Counted from the stretch's first letter, positions 43,990 through 52,976 are shown. The stretch is DNA of 64,000 bases from Algoriphagus iocasae (GCF_014206875.1 NZ_JACIJO010000003.1:886660-950659), one strand, 5' to 3'. Made by a program: numbers and translations. Notes: generated by a model from the sequence alone, not told the origin.

Positions 43990-44295
43990 TTAATTTCTAG
44001 GATAGACTTTAATTACTTCCCTTGTTTCACCATCAATTTCGAGTAAAATTGGACCTAATAGAGCGTCTTGTGAGGTGTTGAAAAGGACTTCGTAATTTCC
44101 ATTCCCCATTTTTCTTACGGTTGCTTTTCGCCAATCTCCAATGATTGTCTCCTTTGAAATATCGTCTAAATAATTGTAGGCAATTTCTCGGATTTTACTA
44201 AAATCGGCTTCTTGATCGTCCTTGTCCTGACAGGAAGAAAATGAAAGTATTATTGAAAAGAATAAAAGATAGATGTAAGAAGTTTTCATGGACAT
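43990..44295 (-). CDS. Small lipoprotein
   Basis: The 101 residues begin with a lipoprotein signal (lipobox SFSSCQDKDD). The mature domain of about 75 residues has WRKATVRKMGNGNYEVLFNTS and LGPILLEIDGETREVIKVYPRN. This resembles the PepSY-like or YpeB-like strand pattern of small secreted Bacteroidota proteins, without a firm family. The true start may be the ATG two codons in (MKTSYI). Confidence 0.6.
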   Translation of the reverse strand: MSMKTSYIYLLFFSIILSFSSCQDKDDQEADFSKIREIAYNYLDDISKETIIGDWRKATVRKMGNGNYEVLFNTSQDALLGPILLEIDGETREVIKVYPRN

Positions 44296-44347
44296 ATTTT
44301 ATAGTTTTTGCCATGACGAAAGTTTTCTTACTTCTGTTAACAGCCTC

Positions 44348-44857
44348 TTACAAGTTGTTATAATATTTAATCATTTCATTCAACTGTTTAAAGTCAAGCT
44401 TACCTTTCGAAAGTCTTAAATGATGCATGATTGCCAGGGATTTTTTCATTCGACTTTCAGAGTTTTTGACTTTTGTGACCAGATAAACCAGACTTCTTTG
44501 CTTGCCTGGAGTCAATGCTCTGAAATAGGCATTTCCTTCTTCATCCTGATCCATTAATACCTGAAATTCTTCCGGCAACTCATGCCCAAACTCACTCTCA
44601 TCTTTTTCCAAAGTGATGTTTAGAATATCGTCACTTTGGAGATTTAGTTTTGTTCGGATTTCCTGATTTACCAAGATGTACCAGTAATTTTTGCCTTTAA
44701 ACAAGGCCATATGCCAAGGTCCATGGGAATTAATAGTCACGAGAACCCTTCTGGTGTTTTCCTGAATGTACTTTGAAGAAATGCTTTCAGGGACAGCTAC
44801 ATGAAAACTCCAATGATTAAAATCAAAATTTTCTAACCGCCCCTGAAACTGATGCAT
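44348..44857 (-). CDS. DUF1905/YdeI-OmpD-associated protein
   Basis: The 169 residues hold an N-terminal DUF1905 beta-barrel (RRVLVTINSHGPWHMALFKGKNYWYILVN; INSHGPWHMAL is characteristic). A C-terminal helical YdeI/OmpD-associated segment follows (PEEFQVLMDQDEEGNAYFRALTPGKQRSLVYLV). Some relatives were named bacteriocin-protection proteins; the biochemical role is unknown. It ends the signalling cluster, six bases after the hybrid kinase gene on the same strand. Confidence 0.8.
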   Translation of the reverse strand: MHQFQGRLENFDFNHWSFHVAVPESISSKYIQENTRRVLVTINSHGPWHMALFKGKNYWYILVNQEIRTKLNLQSDDILNITLEKDESEFGHELPEEFQVLMDQDEEGNAYFRALTPGKQRSLVYLVTKVKNSESRMKKSLAIMHHLRLSKGKLDFKQLNEMIKYYNNL

Positions 44858-44863
44858 AATTAC

Positions 44864-46306
44864 TTATGAGCTAAGGTTAAAGCTGATCAAAAATGTAGTG
44901 CCATTATTCTCTTCACTTTTGACCCGGATGGAGCCTCCGTGACTCAAAATAATATTTTGAGTATTAGTGAGACCTAATCCAGAACCACTTGACTTGCTTG
45001 TGAAAAATGGTTCGAAAAGCCTTTCTAGATTTTCTTTAGGAATCCCAACACCGTTGTCTTTGATTTCAATTCGGCATTGCTTGCTTTTGATATAGGTTTT
45101 GAGATAAAGCTTTCCGCCGTTTTCTGGCATTGCTTCCACGGCATTAACAATTAAATTGATTAAGGCAATTTTTACTTTTTCAGCATCTACATCAATATTG
45201 CAGATTTCTGTCTGGTAATCTTTGATGATGTCAAAACCCTTGATTTCGATTCTGTCTTTTACATGTTCAAGTGCTTCATCCAATAATTCATTGATAGAAT
45301 GATTGGCAATATCCAACTCGGTAAATCGAGTGCTTTCGAGAAGCTGAGTAACTAATTGGTTGATTCTATTACAGTTTCTTTGAATAACCTCAATCAGATC
45401 CCCGCTTTCCTGAAGAATATTCTCAGGCAATTCCATTTGAAGTTGGTCAGCCGAAAGTACTATGGTGGTCAAAGGGTTTTTTACTTCATGGGCCAAAAGC
45501 CTTGCAATTCTGCCTGTCGAAGAGAATTTTTTCAAATTCAATTCCTCTTCTTCCTTCGCTTTCATCGCCGTTAAATCCTTGATCAAAACTTGAAAAAGGT
45601 TTGCATCCTGCTTGACGATGCTGATTAGGGCATTGATGTAGGTCTCTTCTCCGATTTTAAGTTCTGCTTCAAAATCATAGAGTTCAGATTTCTTGGACAA
45701 GACCTCCATTAAGATCATTCTGGAAATATCGTCGACTATTAAGTCGCTGAAAAAGTATCCTAAACCGGAATTTTCTGAATGAGGCTCAATCTTAAATTTC
45801 TTGGTAAAAATCGGATTTGCTTCAAGGATTTTACTGCTTCCATCCATTAATAAGAATGGATCTGCCGCTCTTTCAAAAATAGATCTGAACTTAACTGCCG
45901 CTTTATCGAGAGATTCCATCAGCTGGGAATCCCGGATAGCATATCGGAGAGTTCTGTCTAGTGTTCTAGAATCAAATTCACCCTTGATCAAATAATCAGA
46001 GGCTCCAATCTGAAGTGCTTCTCTATCTATAGTTCCTGTATTCATGCCAGTCAGCATAATCACAGGAGCATGTTTTTGCTTCTTTTTGATTTCTTGGATC
46101 AGCTCTAGCCCGGTTTCTTTTCCAAGCTTGTAATCCACCAAAAAAACATCAAAGTGATCGTGTGCTTTTTCTAGTGCTTCTTCGTAAGAAGCAGCATGTT
46201 CGACCTTATAAATAGGCTCCTTTATCTTTTTAAGAATTGAGGAGAATAATATTAAATCATCCGGATCATCATCGACATATAAAATTCGAATTATCTCTGA
46301 ACTCAT
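44864..46306 (-). CDS. Receiver-PAS-histidine kinase hybrid
   Basis: The 480 residues hold three parts. The receiver domain has DDDPDDLILF (about residue 13), phospho-acceptor in VFLVDYKLGKETG and VIMLTG. A PAS domain (about 140-245) has FERAADPFLLMDGSSKILEANP. The kinase core has the phospho-accepting His in LLAHEVKNPLTT (about 272), N box NLIVNAVEAMPENGG and G boxes DNGVGIP and GSGLGLTNTQ. The N-terminal receiver suggests input from another kinase. No transmembrane segment is present, so it is cytoplasmic. It lies 12 bases after the stand-alone receiver gene. Confidence 0.92.
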   Translation of the reverse strand: MSSEIIRILYVDDDPDDLILFSSILKKIKEPIYKVEHAASYEEALEKAHDHFDVFLVDYKLGKETGLELIQEIKKKQKHAPVIMLTGMNTGTIDREALQIGASDYLIKGEFDSRTLDRTLRYAIRDSQLMESLDKAAVKFRSIFERAADPFLLMDGSSKILEANPIFTKKFKIEPHSENSGLGYFFSDLIVDDISRMILMEVLSKKSELYDFEAELKIGEETYINALISIVKQDANLFQVLIKDLTAMKAKEEEELNLKKFSSTGRIARLLAHEVKNPLTTIVLSADQLQMELPENILQESGDLIEVIQRNCNRINQLVTQLLESTRFTELDIANHSINELLDEALEHVKDRIEIKGFDIIKDYQTEICNIDVDAEKVKIALINLIVNAVEAMPENGGKLYLKTYIKSKQCRIEIKDNGVGIPKENLERLFEPFFTSKSSGSGLGLTNTQNIILSHGGSIRVKSEENNGTTFLISFNLSS

Positions 46307-46318
46307 ATTTGCTAAAAA

Positions 46319-46762
46319 TTAAACCGGTAGCATGACCGTTTTTGACCAATAATTTTCAATTTCCTTGGCTACTTTCACAAGACCCTCAAAAGAACCTGGC
46401 TTGGTGATGTAACTGTTTGATCCCATTTTATAGGTGACTTCTATGTCATCTTTATGATTTGAAGTAGTAAAGATGATGACAGGAATCTTTTTAAAATTAT
46501 CATGACTTTTGATTTCCGCCAGGGCAGTTCGTCCATCTTTTCTTGGCATATTTAAATCCAATAAAATGATATCAGGTAAAGGATAACTTTCCACTTGGTC
46601 AAAAGGAGCAATCCTGTTCAGGTATTGGAGCAATGCTTCTCCATCAGCCACACAGATCACGTTTTCTTTAGGAAGAGTTCTCTGAAAGGCCTTGATGATC
46701 AGTAGCTTGTCATCTTCATCGTCTTCTGCGATAAGAATGTTAATGGGTTTTTTCACAAGCAT
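46319..46762 (-). CDS. Stand-alone response regulator (Rcp1-like)
   Basis: The 147 residues are a single receiver domain: AEDDEDDKLLIIKAF with acidic pocket, phospho-acceptor Asp in IILLDLNMPRKDG (about 68), Thr/Ser in VIIFTTS and Lys in YITKPGSFE. There is no output domain. Rcp1-like receivers of this kind usually pair with phytochrome-like or CHASE3-type kinases. Here one lies 100 bases upstream and a receiver-hybrid kinase 12 bases downstream, so it may shuttle phosphate between them (inference). Confidence 0.9.
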   Translation of the reverse strand: MLVKKPINILIAEDDEDDKLLIIKAFQRTLPKENVICVADGEALLQYLNRIAPFDQVESYPLPDIILLDLNMPRKDGRTALAEIKSHDNFKKIPVIIFTTSNHKDDIEVTYKMGSNSYITKPGSFEGLVKVAKEIENYWSKTVMLPV

Positions 46763-46862
46763 AAATATTATTTAAGGGCGTAAAAGTCATTCTTTTATGA
46801 AATATCAGAAATTGATGAAAATAATGAATCAAGATACTTTCAAATTCCTTACCAGATATAAC

Positions 46863-48344
46863 TTATTCTAATGTTTTGATGACTGGTAATAGGATAATGA
46901 ATTTAGAGCCTTGACCTGGCTCACTGATGGCATAGATTGTTCCGTCATTTTTTTCAATTATCTTTTTCGTGATCGATAATCCAATTCCTGTTCCTTCGTA
47001 AGCTTCCTTACCATGAAGTCTTTGGAAGATAGCAAATATTTTATCGGCGTAATTTGAATCAAAACCAATTCCATTGTCTTCAACTTCAATTTTGTGGTAA
47101 TCTAAATCTGGATCTAATTGTTTAAGATTATCCACTTCATTTTTAGTAGCCTCCCTACAAGTGACTTTAACTTGAGGAATTTCATTTGGTTTTGAAAATT
47201 TCAGGGCATTAGAAATAAGGTTTTGAAATACCTGTCTGTACTCTGTTTCCTTACCTAACACAGTTGGTAGCTCCTTAATTTCAATAATTGCCTTTTTTTC
47301 ATGAACGGCAATTTCCAGATCATCTAACACATTCTCTGCAATCTGATTTAAATCCACTTCTTTCTCCTCTTCCGATGTAATTCTTCCTGCTCTGCTGTAT
47401 TCCAATAAGTCTGTGATCAACCTTCTCATCCTATTAGAAGCTACAGTAATCCTATCGAGGTATAATGCACCTTCACCTTCCAGTATTTCTGAATATTGCT
47501 CTTTAAGTAAATCTGAAAAAGCAGTGATTTTTCTTAGTGGTTCTTGTAAATCGTGAGACGCCACATAAGCAAACTGCTCCAGTTCTTTATTAGAATCGTC
47601 TAATTGATATAATTGCTCGCGGAGTTGATCTTGATAGTTTTTGATCCTATTAGAGGCAATTTTCTGGACTTTGTTGTAATGAAAGATGGACAATAAAGTG
47701 ACAAAGCCTACTGAAATAGAGAATAAGGAAATCAATCCCACAATAAATGGCAGTGCATTGATATTATTTAATAAGGATCTGTTTTTTTCTACAAAGAGTC
47801 TGTTTTCTTCCGACTCGATATTTTTGACCACTTCTTTAATAGTCCTGTATCCGCTAAGGGCATTTCTAACTCTGGAAGGATTGACGAATCCTACCAAATC
47901 TCCATGTTCTTCCACGTATTCAATGGTGATCTTAAAAGTTTCCACTCGATAATTAATAAGCTCTTCTAGTTCATCGAGATTTTTCTGTTGCTCAGGATTA
48001 TTCTTTGTGAGGTCCTTCAGCTTATTTAAAAGCGACTCAGCATCTAAAAGTGACTGTTGATAATTTGTAAGGAATTTTGAATCGGCTGTTAATGCATACC
48101 CTCTTATATTGGTTTCTCTTTCAAGGATACTTGCATAAAGCTCGCTGGTTCTTTGTAAAATATCCTGGGTTTCCATCAAAGCAGTGGTATAAAACCCAAT
48201 CCTCTCCGAAGTCCAATAGGAGATTCCGCTACCTACAATAATTAAGATTAATGAGATAACGGCGTAAAGCTTAATTCGATTCATTGAGGAGTTGCTGTTT
48301 TCAAATAACTGGGAATTCCCAGAATTGGGGAATTTATTTCTCAT
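46863..48344 (-). CDS. CHASE3-domain sensor histidine kinase
   Basis: The 493 residues have a membrane helix (about 22-43), a CHASE3 periplasmic helical sensor (ILQRTSELYASILERETNIRGYALTAD, about 60-195), a second helix (about 200-222), then a coiled linker. The HisKA domain has the phospho-accepting His in FAYVASHDLQEPLRKI, and the HATPase domain has NLISNALKFS, DNGIGFD and GTGIGLSITKKI. The signal sensed by CHASE3 is unknown. The gene heads a cluster of - strand signalling genes and faces away from the stress genes that start at 48497. Confidence 0.92.
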   Translation of the reverse strand: MRNKFPNSGNSQLFENSNSSMNRIKLYAVISLILIIVGSGISYWTSERIGFYTTALMETQDILQRTSELYASILERETNIRGYALTADSKFLTNYQQSLLDAESLLNKLKDLTKNNPEQQKNLDELEELINYRVETFKITIEYVEEHGDLVGFVNPSRVRNALSGYRTIKEVVKNIESEENRLFVEKNRSLLNNINALPFIVGLISLFSISVGFVTLLSIFHYNKVQKIASNRIKNYQDQLREQLYQLDDSNKELEQFAYVASHDLQEPLRKITAFSDLLKEQYSEILEGEGALYLDRITVASNRMRRLITDLLEYSRAGRITSEEEKEVDLNQIAENVLDDLEIAVHEKKAIIEIKELPTVLGKETEYRQVFQNLISNALKFSKPNEIPQVKVTCREATKNEVDNLKQLDPDLDYHKIEVEDNGIGFDSNYADKIFAIFQRLHGKEAYEGTGIGLSITKKIIEKNDGTIYAISEPGQGSKFIILLPVIKTLE

Positions 48345-48496
48345 ATTCGATGGATTTCCGGTTGTTTAATGTAGTTGGGGATGCTCAAAACATGCTTTTT
48401 TGTCAAATTAAGACGGTTTTTTGAATTTTTTGGCATAAGGGCATGCACATTGAAATTAAGTTGACAAATAAAACTTAAACCAAAACCACAAACACC

Positions 48497-48649
48497 ATGA
48501 GTTCTCTATTATATTTTATCGCAGTAATTCTTCTGATCGGATGGCTAATCGGAGTATTTGCCTACAGTGCTACAGGATTGATTCACGTGCTATTAGTATT
48601 GGCTGTAATCGCTGTTCTGTTTAGATTGATCAGTGGGCGAGGAGTCTAG
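48497..48649 (+). CDS. Lmo0937-family small membrane protein (DUF5670)
   Basis: The 50-residue hydrophobic protein starts MSSLLYFIAVILLIGWLIGV, has a short turn and a second helix (LIHVLLVLAVIAVLFRLISG), and ends GRGV. The GWLIGVFAY..TGLIHVLLV.A pattern is that of lmo0937/DUF5670 proteins, which are often found beside stress genes. It is followed 107 bases later by a YtxH gene. It is too short for usual gene length cut-offs. Confidence 0.8.
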   Translation: MSSLLYFIAVILLIGWLIGVFAYSATGLIHVLLVLAVIAVLFRLISGRGV

Positions 48650-48756
48650 GCTCGCTATATAAGAATCTTTCTCAGATTTCATGCAATTGAATTTAAGAGA
48701 TAGATTTTTTCTTAAACAATAAATAGATTTTAAACAATTGATTATTAAAACGCATT

Positions 48757-49011
48757 ATGAGTAAGCAAGCATTAAATACAAGTTTATGGTTAGGTGGATT
48801 AATCACCGGAGCCGCAGTAGGTGTTTATCTTTACAAAAATAAAGATCAATATGAGCCTCAAAAAGAAAAGTTAAATAGCCTTTTGAGTGATTTGCAAGGA
48901 ATAGCCGGAGATTTGAAATCCAGACTTCTATCAGCAGGTCAAGAGGGCTTGAATGCAACTAAAACTGCATTGCAAACTGCAAAAGAGACAACACAGGAGA
49001 AAATCAAATAA
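48757..49011 (+). CDS. YtxH-domain general stress protein
   Basis: The 84 residues begin with a glycine-rich hydrophobic segment (LWLGGLITGAAVGVYLYKNKD). A soluble amphipathic helix rich in K, E, Q and A follows, typical of YtxH-like stress proteins. The helix may form a coiled coil from about residue 30 on. The role is unknown; relatives are induced by osmotic and envelope stress. A terminator lies just behind it. Confidence 0.78.
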   Translation: MSKQALNTSLWLGGLITGAAVGVYLYKNKDQYEPQKEKLNSLLSDLQGIAGDLKSRLLSAGQEGLNATKTALQTAKETTQEKIK

Positions 49012-49024
49012 TGATTTCAAACTT

Positions 49025-49055
49025 GAAAAGGTACAATTGATGATTGTACCTTTTC
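49025..49055 (+). terminator. Terminator of the YtxH gene
   Basis: GAAAAGGTACAAT pairs perfectly with ATTGTACCTTTTC around a 5-base loop. The tail is ATATTTACTC, with few T. Confidence 0.65.
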
Positions 49056-49142
49056 ATATTTACTCTGTAGTAAGCCCAAAAAATAAATTAACTAGAATAA
49101 ATTTGAGTTGAGTACTCTGAAAACAATTCCAAAAGACGATCT

Positions 49143-49514
49143 GTGATGAAGAATAAAGTGATCCTTGTAGTGGATGATGAATTAGAAATCAGAGCACTTT
49201 TATCTCGATTTCTCTCTAGAAAAGGTTTTAAAGTATTTTCTGCAGGAACATTAACTGAAGGAAGAAGATTGGTGGACGAAAGAAGCCCTAATCTGATTTT
49301 CCTTGATGTTAATTTACCTGATGGAAATGGTCTGAAAGAATTAAAAAAATGGTCTCATGACTTTGATTCACTTCAAGTGATCATGATGAGCGCATTTGAC
49401 CATCAAGAAGCAAGGGATGAAGCTCTAAGTTCTGGAGCAATCCATTTCTTGAGCAAGCCATTTAATCTTGCGGTACTTGATCAGCTGATTCAAAAACAAA
49501 TATCAACCAATTAA
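49143..49514 (+). CDS. Stand-alone response regulator receiver protein
   Basis: The 123 residues form one receiver domain: VVDDELEIRALLSRFLSRKGF, the phospho-acceptor in LIFLDVNLPDGNG (about 53), VIMMSAFD and FLSKPFNL with the conserved Lys. No output domain is present. It lies nine bases before the NtrC-type activator gene and is most like that protein's own receiver, so it may compete for or pass on phosphate in the same pathway (inference). Confidence 0.9.
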   Translation: MMKNKVILVVDDELEIRALLSRFLSRKGFKVFSAGTLTEGRRLVDERSPNLIFLDVNLPDGNGLKELKKWSHDFDSLQVIMMSAFDHQEARDEALSSGAIHFLSKPFNLAVLDQLIQKQISTN

Positions 49515-49523
49515 TCTTATCCC

Positions 49524-50939
49524 ATGGCAAAGATTCTTGTAATCGATGACAATATTGACATTTGCCAATTGCTGGAGCGTTTTTTAACAAAAAAAGGCTA
49601 CGATGTCGAAACCACCATCTCAGGTAAAACTGGACTTGACATGGTAAAAAACACTTATTATGACCTGATTTTTTGCGATTTCAAATTGCGTGATATGGAA
49701 GGAAGGGATGTGTTGGCGAAAGTTAGAATCATATCACCAGGAACGCATGTTGCAATTATTACCGGTTATGCGGATGTTAAAATCGCTGTAGAGGTAATCA
49801 AAAAAGGAGCATTTGATTATGTGACAAAGCCTTTGATTCCAGATGAAATTATCAGTTTGATTGAGCGTGCATTGGCTGTTCAGAAAGAATCCAAAGTACA
49901 ATCTGTCACTTTTGAAAAGCCAGATGCAAAGGCGAAGAAGAAAAGTCAGGAATCAGATTCCAATTCGAAATTCCTTAAAGGAACAGGTAAAGAATCCAAA
50001 AAACTATATAAAGAAGTTAAGCTCGTAGCACCAACCAACCTAAGTGTCGTGATTTATGGTGAAAGCGGGGCAGGTAAAGAAAATATCGCCCGCTTGATCC
50101 ATGATCAGAGTGAACGGGCCGGAAAGCCATTCATTGCCGTAGATTGTGGTGCTTTGACCAAAGAACTGGCAGGAAGTGAGCTTTGGGGTCATGAAAAAGG
50201 ATCCTTTACCGGAGCACATTCCGAAAAGCCTGGACAATTTGAATTAGCTGATGGGGGTACAATTTTCCTGGATGAGATCGCTAACCTATCCTATGAGGTT
50301 CAGGTTGGACTTTTGAGATTGGTTCAGGAAAGAAAACTAAGAAGAATTGGAGGAACTAAGGATAAAGCAATTGATGTCAGAATTATCGTGGCTTCAAATG
50401 AAGACCTTAGAAAATCAGTCCAGGAAAATAAATTCAGAGAGGATCTATATTTTAGATTTAATGAATTTAGCATTACTGTACCACCATTGAGAGATAGAAA
50501 GGATGATATTGAAGCATTTGCAAATCATTTTTTAAGTCTCTCAAATGAAGAATTAAACAAAGATGTAGAAGAGTTTGATGAGGAAGTAATGCAGGTATTC
50601 CAAGAATATGTTTGGCCTGGAAACCTTCGTGAAATGAGAAATGTCATTAGAAGAGCAACTTTGCTGACGGATGGAGAAAAAATGACAGTTTCTGCATTAC
50701 CTCCAGAAGTTGTTTATGCAAGAAAATTCAACTTTACGGATTCAGGATCTGAAAGTAATGGAGTCTCCCATTCAACTTCCAAAGCTCCGGTAAATCTAAA
50801 AGATGCTGCAGCCGAAGCAGAAGCGGAAGTCTTGAGAAAGGTTTTAGAGGAAGTAAAATACAATAGAACAAAAGCTGCAAAGCAATTGGGAATTGATAGA
50901 AAAACACTCTTCAATAAAATGAAACAGTACGATCTATAA
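49524..50939 (+). CDS. NtrC-family sigma-54 response regulator
   Basis: The 471 residues have a receiver domain (VIDDNIDICQLLERF; phospho-acceptor in LIFCDFKLRDMEG; AIITGYAD; YVTKPL). The AAA+ domain has Walker A GESGAGKE (about 178), the sigma-54 contact loop GSFTGA (a common form of GAFTGA), Walker B GGTIFLDEIANL and RFREDLYFRFN-like FREDLYFR. A Fis-type helix-turn-helix (VKYNRTKAAKQLGIDRKTLFNKMKQYDL) closes the protein. It activates promoters of the RpoN sigma factor. A well-formed -24/-12 promoter stands in front of the next gene, dps. Confidence 0.95.
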   Translation: MAKILVIDDNIDICQLLERFLTKKGYDVETTISGKTGLDMVKNTYYDLIFCDFKLRDMEGRDVLAKVRIISPGTHVAIITGYADVKIAVEVIKKGAFDYVTKPLIPDEIISLIERALAVQKESKVQSVTFEKPDAKAKKKSQESDSNSKFLKGTGKESKKLYKEVKLVAPTNLSVVIYGESGAGKENIARLIHDQSERAGKPFIAVDCGALTKELAGSELWGHEKGSFTGAHSEKPGQFELADGGTIFLDEIANLSYEVQVGLLRLVQERKLRRIGGTKDKAIDVRIIVASNEDLRKSVQENKFREDLYFRFNEFSITVPPLRDRKDDIEAFANHFLSLSNEELNKDVEEFDEEVMQVFQEYVWPGNLREMRNVIRRATLLTDGEKMTVSALPPEVVYARKFNFTDSGSESNGVSHSTSKAPVNLKDAAAEAEAEVLRKVLEEVKYNRTKAAKQLGIDRKTLFNKMKQYDL

Positions 50940-50960
50940 CAAGTTTCAACACTCATAGAA

Positions 50961-50992
50961 AATAGCTCTCCTAATCCGAGAGCTATTTTTTT
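50961..50992 (+). terminator. Terminator of the NtrC-type regulator gene
   Basis: AATAGCTCTC pairs perfectly with GAGAGCTATT across a 7-base loop, followed by seven T. Confidence 0.85.
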
Positions 50993-51155
50993 GTGCAGAC
51001 TAATCAACAGGTTGGGGAATTCTTTTCTGTCAAAAACACGACCCAAATGTGAGGTGATTTTCGAGTTCAAAATATGATTTTGGTCTACATGTCTTAAACC
51101 AAATATTCCTTGTGAACTAAAGCTTTTTAACGATAAATCTAAGGATAGCCATATG

Positions 51156-51172
51156 TTGGCTTCCTGCTTGCA
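51156..51172 (+). promoter_or_regulatory. Sigma-54 (-24/-12) promoter of dps
   Basis: TTGGCTTCCTGCTTGCA matches the consensus TTGGCACGNNNNTTGCA at both key blocks, with GG and GC exactly 10 bases apart. Transcription should start near 51183, one base before the first possible ATG, which argues for the second ATG at 51211. Confidence 0.7.
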
Positions 51173-51210
51173 CTATATATGGCATGGATAACTTAACTAA
51201 CACTAATACA

Positions 51211-51699
51211 ATGACTACTAATAAAGCAACACTCGCAAATCACTTGAAATTGGATGATAAAGCCATGAAAAGCTTGGCTGGTAACATGAATGATCTACTT
51301 TCAGATTACCATGTTTTTTATCAAAATGTAAGAGGTTTTCACTGGAATGTAAAAGGTGAGAATTTCTTCGATTTACATGTGAAGTTTGAAGAATTATATA
51401 CCAAGCTATACCAGAACATCGATGATCTGGCGGAAAGAATTGTAACAATTGGATTCAAGCCACTTCATGCATATTCTGATTACTTGAAAAATAGTATTCA
51501 CAAAGAAATTACCGATGTAAGTAACGGTGACGACTGTGTGAAGCACGTAATCGATGGACTAGGAGTATTGGCACAATCCCATAGAAAAGTGGCTGAAGAA
51601 GCCGGTGAAGCTGGTGATATTGCGACTGAAGATATGTTGACAGCTTTTGTAGGCGATCTTGAAAAAAGAATGTGGATGTTTACCATGTTTGCTAAATAA
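51211..51699 (+). CDS. dps: Dps-family DNA-binding ferritin-like protein
   Basis: The protein forms 12-subunit cages that oxidise and store iron and protect DNA in stress. With the start at 51211 (MTTNKATLANHL) it has 162 residues. An ATG nine codons earlier would be almost leaderless if the -24/-12 promoter is used. Ferroxidase residues are visible in YHVFYQNVRGFHWNVKGENFFDLHVKFEELY (His, Asp and Glu of the inter-subunit site), followed by IDDLAERIVTIG. The C-terminal helix has GDIATEDMLTAFVGDLEKRMWM. A terminator follows at 51724. Confidence 0.9.
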   Translation: MTTNKATLANHLKLDDKAMKSLAGNMNDLLSDYHVFYQNVRGFHWNVKGENFFDLHVKFEELYTKLYQNIDDLAERIVTIGFKPLHAYSDYLKNSIHKEITDVSNGDDCVKHVIDGLGVLAQSHRKVAEEAGEAGDIATEDMLTAFVGDLEKRMWMFTMFAK

Positions 51700-51723
51700 T
51701 CGATTGCCAAACACAACCAAATT

Positions 51724-51757
51724 AAAAAACCGCAGTGAAAGCTGCGGTTTTTTTTAT
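51724..51757. terminator. Terminator between dps and the TIM-barrel gene
   Basis: AAAAAACCGCAG pairs perfectly with CTGCGGTTTTTT around loop TGAAAG, followed by more T. A and T runs on both sides suit both converging genes. Confidence 0.88.
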
Positions 51758-51774
51758 GGATGAGAGTTGAGATT

Positions 51775-52803
51775 TCAGGAAAGTGCTTTCTCACAAAACT
51801 CAACACATTTTTGAACCTCTTTCACGGCATCCGATCCTTCTGGAATCTGATATTCCAATTCGATCGTTGCAGGGAATTTGTATTTATTCTTTTGTATCAA
51901 TTTTAATAAATCAGGAATAGGCGTGTCTCCAGTGCCCCAAGCCAAATTGCCTTTTCCATTTGCAGGTGTCTGGCGGTCTTTGGTGTGCATGCTTAAAATA
52001 TGAGCATGTTGCTTTTCAATCAACGGAATCAAATCGGTATTTCCTGCAGCTATGTAATGTCCTGCATCTAGATTTAAACCGTTTTTAGGACTTTGTGCAA
52101 TCGCCGTATCCCAGAAGGTAAAAGTTTCCTGCTCATGGCCGTGATAACCGACTGAAATCCCATTCTTTTCTGCCATTTTACCCAATTTCAGAGTATGTGC
52201 ATCATCAGATGGATGTTCTAAAGTCACATGAGAAGCGCCTAGAGCTTTTGCGGCTTTCATACCATAATTGATCTCAGCATCGGAATTGTTCTTGCCAAAA
52301 GCATTCGGCTTGAAAGCATAGATACTTACTCCAGCTGCTTTATACATTTTACGAAGGTCTTCAAATTTCTTCATGTCCACCTTTGCTCTCCATTCTGCCA
52401 CTTCTTTGCCATAAGCTTCTCCTGCTGCTCTCATTTCGGCCAACTCAGACTTTTCATCACTTGTGAGTTCAGTTCCTTGCCTTTGTTTGCCCATGAGCTG
52501 AAACATTCTCATTCGGTTCACAGGTGAAGCAGGCATTCCTGCAAAGCTTTCTGCAGGATCTCCCATCAGTTCGATCGCGCTCAAGCCTGAGTCAGTGACG
52601 TATTTCAAAGTCGCTTCAGCACTTTGATCTGGCATCGATCGGAAAGAATAGGTAATGCAACCAACCTGAACGCCATTGATTAAGGAGTTAGGCTTGTTAT
52701 AAGATTTGAGAATGGATGGAGCACCTTGAAGCCAAGCTGGAGCTGCTACTAATCCAGCAGCACCTAATGCAGATTTAATTAAAAATTCTCTTCTGTTTTT
52801 CAT
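51775..52803 (-). CDS. Tat-exported sugar isomerase/epimerase-like TIM-barrel protein
   Basis: The 342 residues start with a twin-arginine signal (KNRREFLIKS, then ALGAAGLVAAPAW). The xylose isomerase-like TIM barrel has GCITYSFRSMPDQSAEATLKYVTDSGLSAIELMG, YKAAGVSIYAFKP, SHVTLEHPSDD, VGYHGHEQE, LNLDAGHYIAAG and HILSMHTKDRQT, which carry the usual metal-binding Glu, His and Asp. Exported members occur beside Gfo/Idh/MocA and DUF1080 genes in Bacteroidota sugar clusters. Here it stands alone, about 13 kb from such a pair. The substrate is unknown. Confidence 0.85.
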   Translation of the reverse strand: MKNRREFLIKSALGAAGLVAAPAWLQGAPSILKSYNKPNSLINGVQVGCITYSFRSMPDQSAEATLKYVTDSGLSAIELMGDPAESFAGMPASPVNRMRMFQLMGKQRQGTELTSDEKSELAEMRAAGEAYGKEVAEWRAKVDMKKFEDLRKMYKAAGVSIYAFKPNAFGKNNSDAEINYGMKAAKALGASHVTLEHPSDDAHTLKLGKMAEKNGISVGYHGHEQETFTFWDTAIAQSPKNGLNLDAGHYIAAGNTDLIPLIEKQHAHILSMHTKDRQTPANGKGNLAWGTGDTPIPDLLKLIQKNKYKFPATIELEYQIPEGSDAVKEVQKCVEFCEKALS

Positions 52804-52976
52804 GGAAATTTTGGGGTTTTGCTAGGGAGAGATAACTTATTGGAAAACAAATTAGCACTTTTCTGAAATTTTGCTTTTAAAAAGGACTTTTTCAGCAAAT
52901 GAGTATATAGCTGGTAATTATTTCATTTGAATGAAAGCTGATAACTTGGTTAATTAAATGTAGGATGTAAATTTTC

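Noticed and set aside
48431..48447. TGGCATAAGGGCATGCA upstream of the lmo0937-family gene as a second sigma-54 promoter
   Set aside because: GG and GC are 11 bases apart rather than the required 10, so it was not annotated although it lies near the sigma-54 activator gene.
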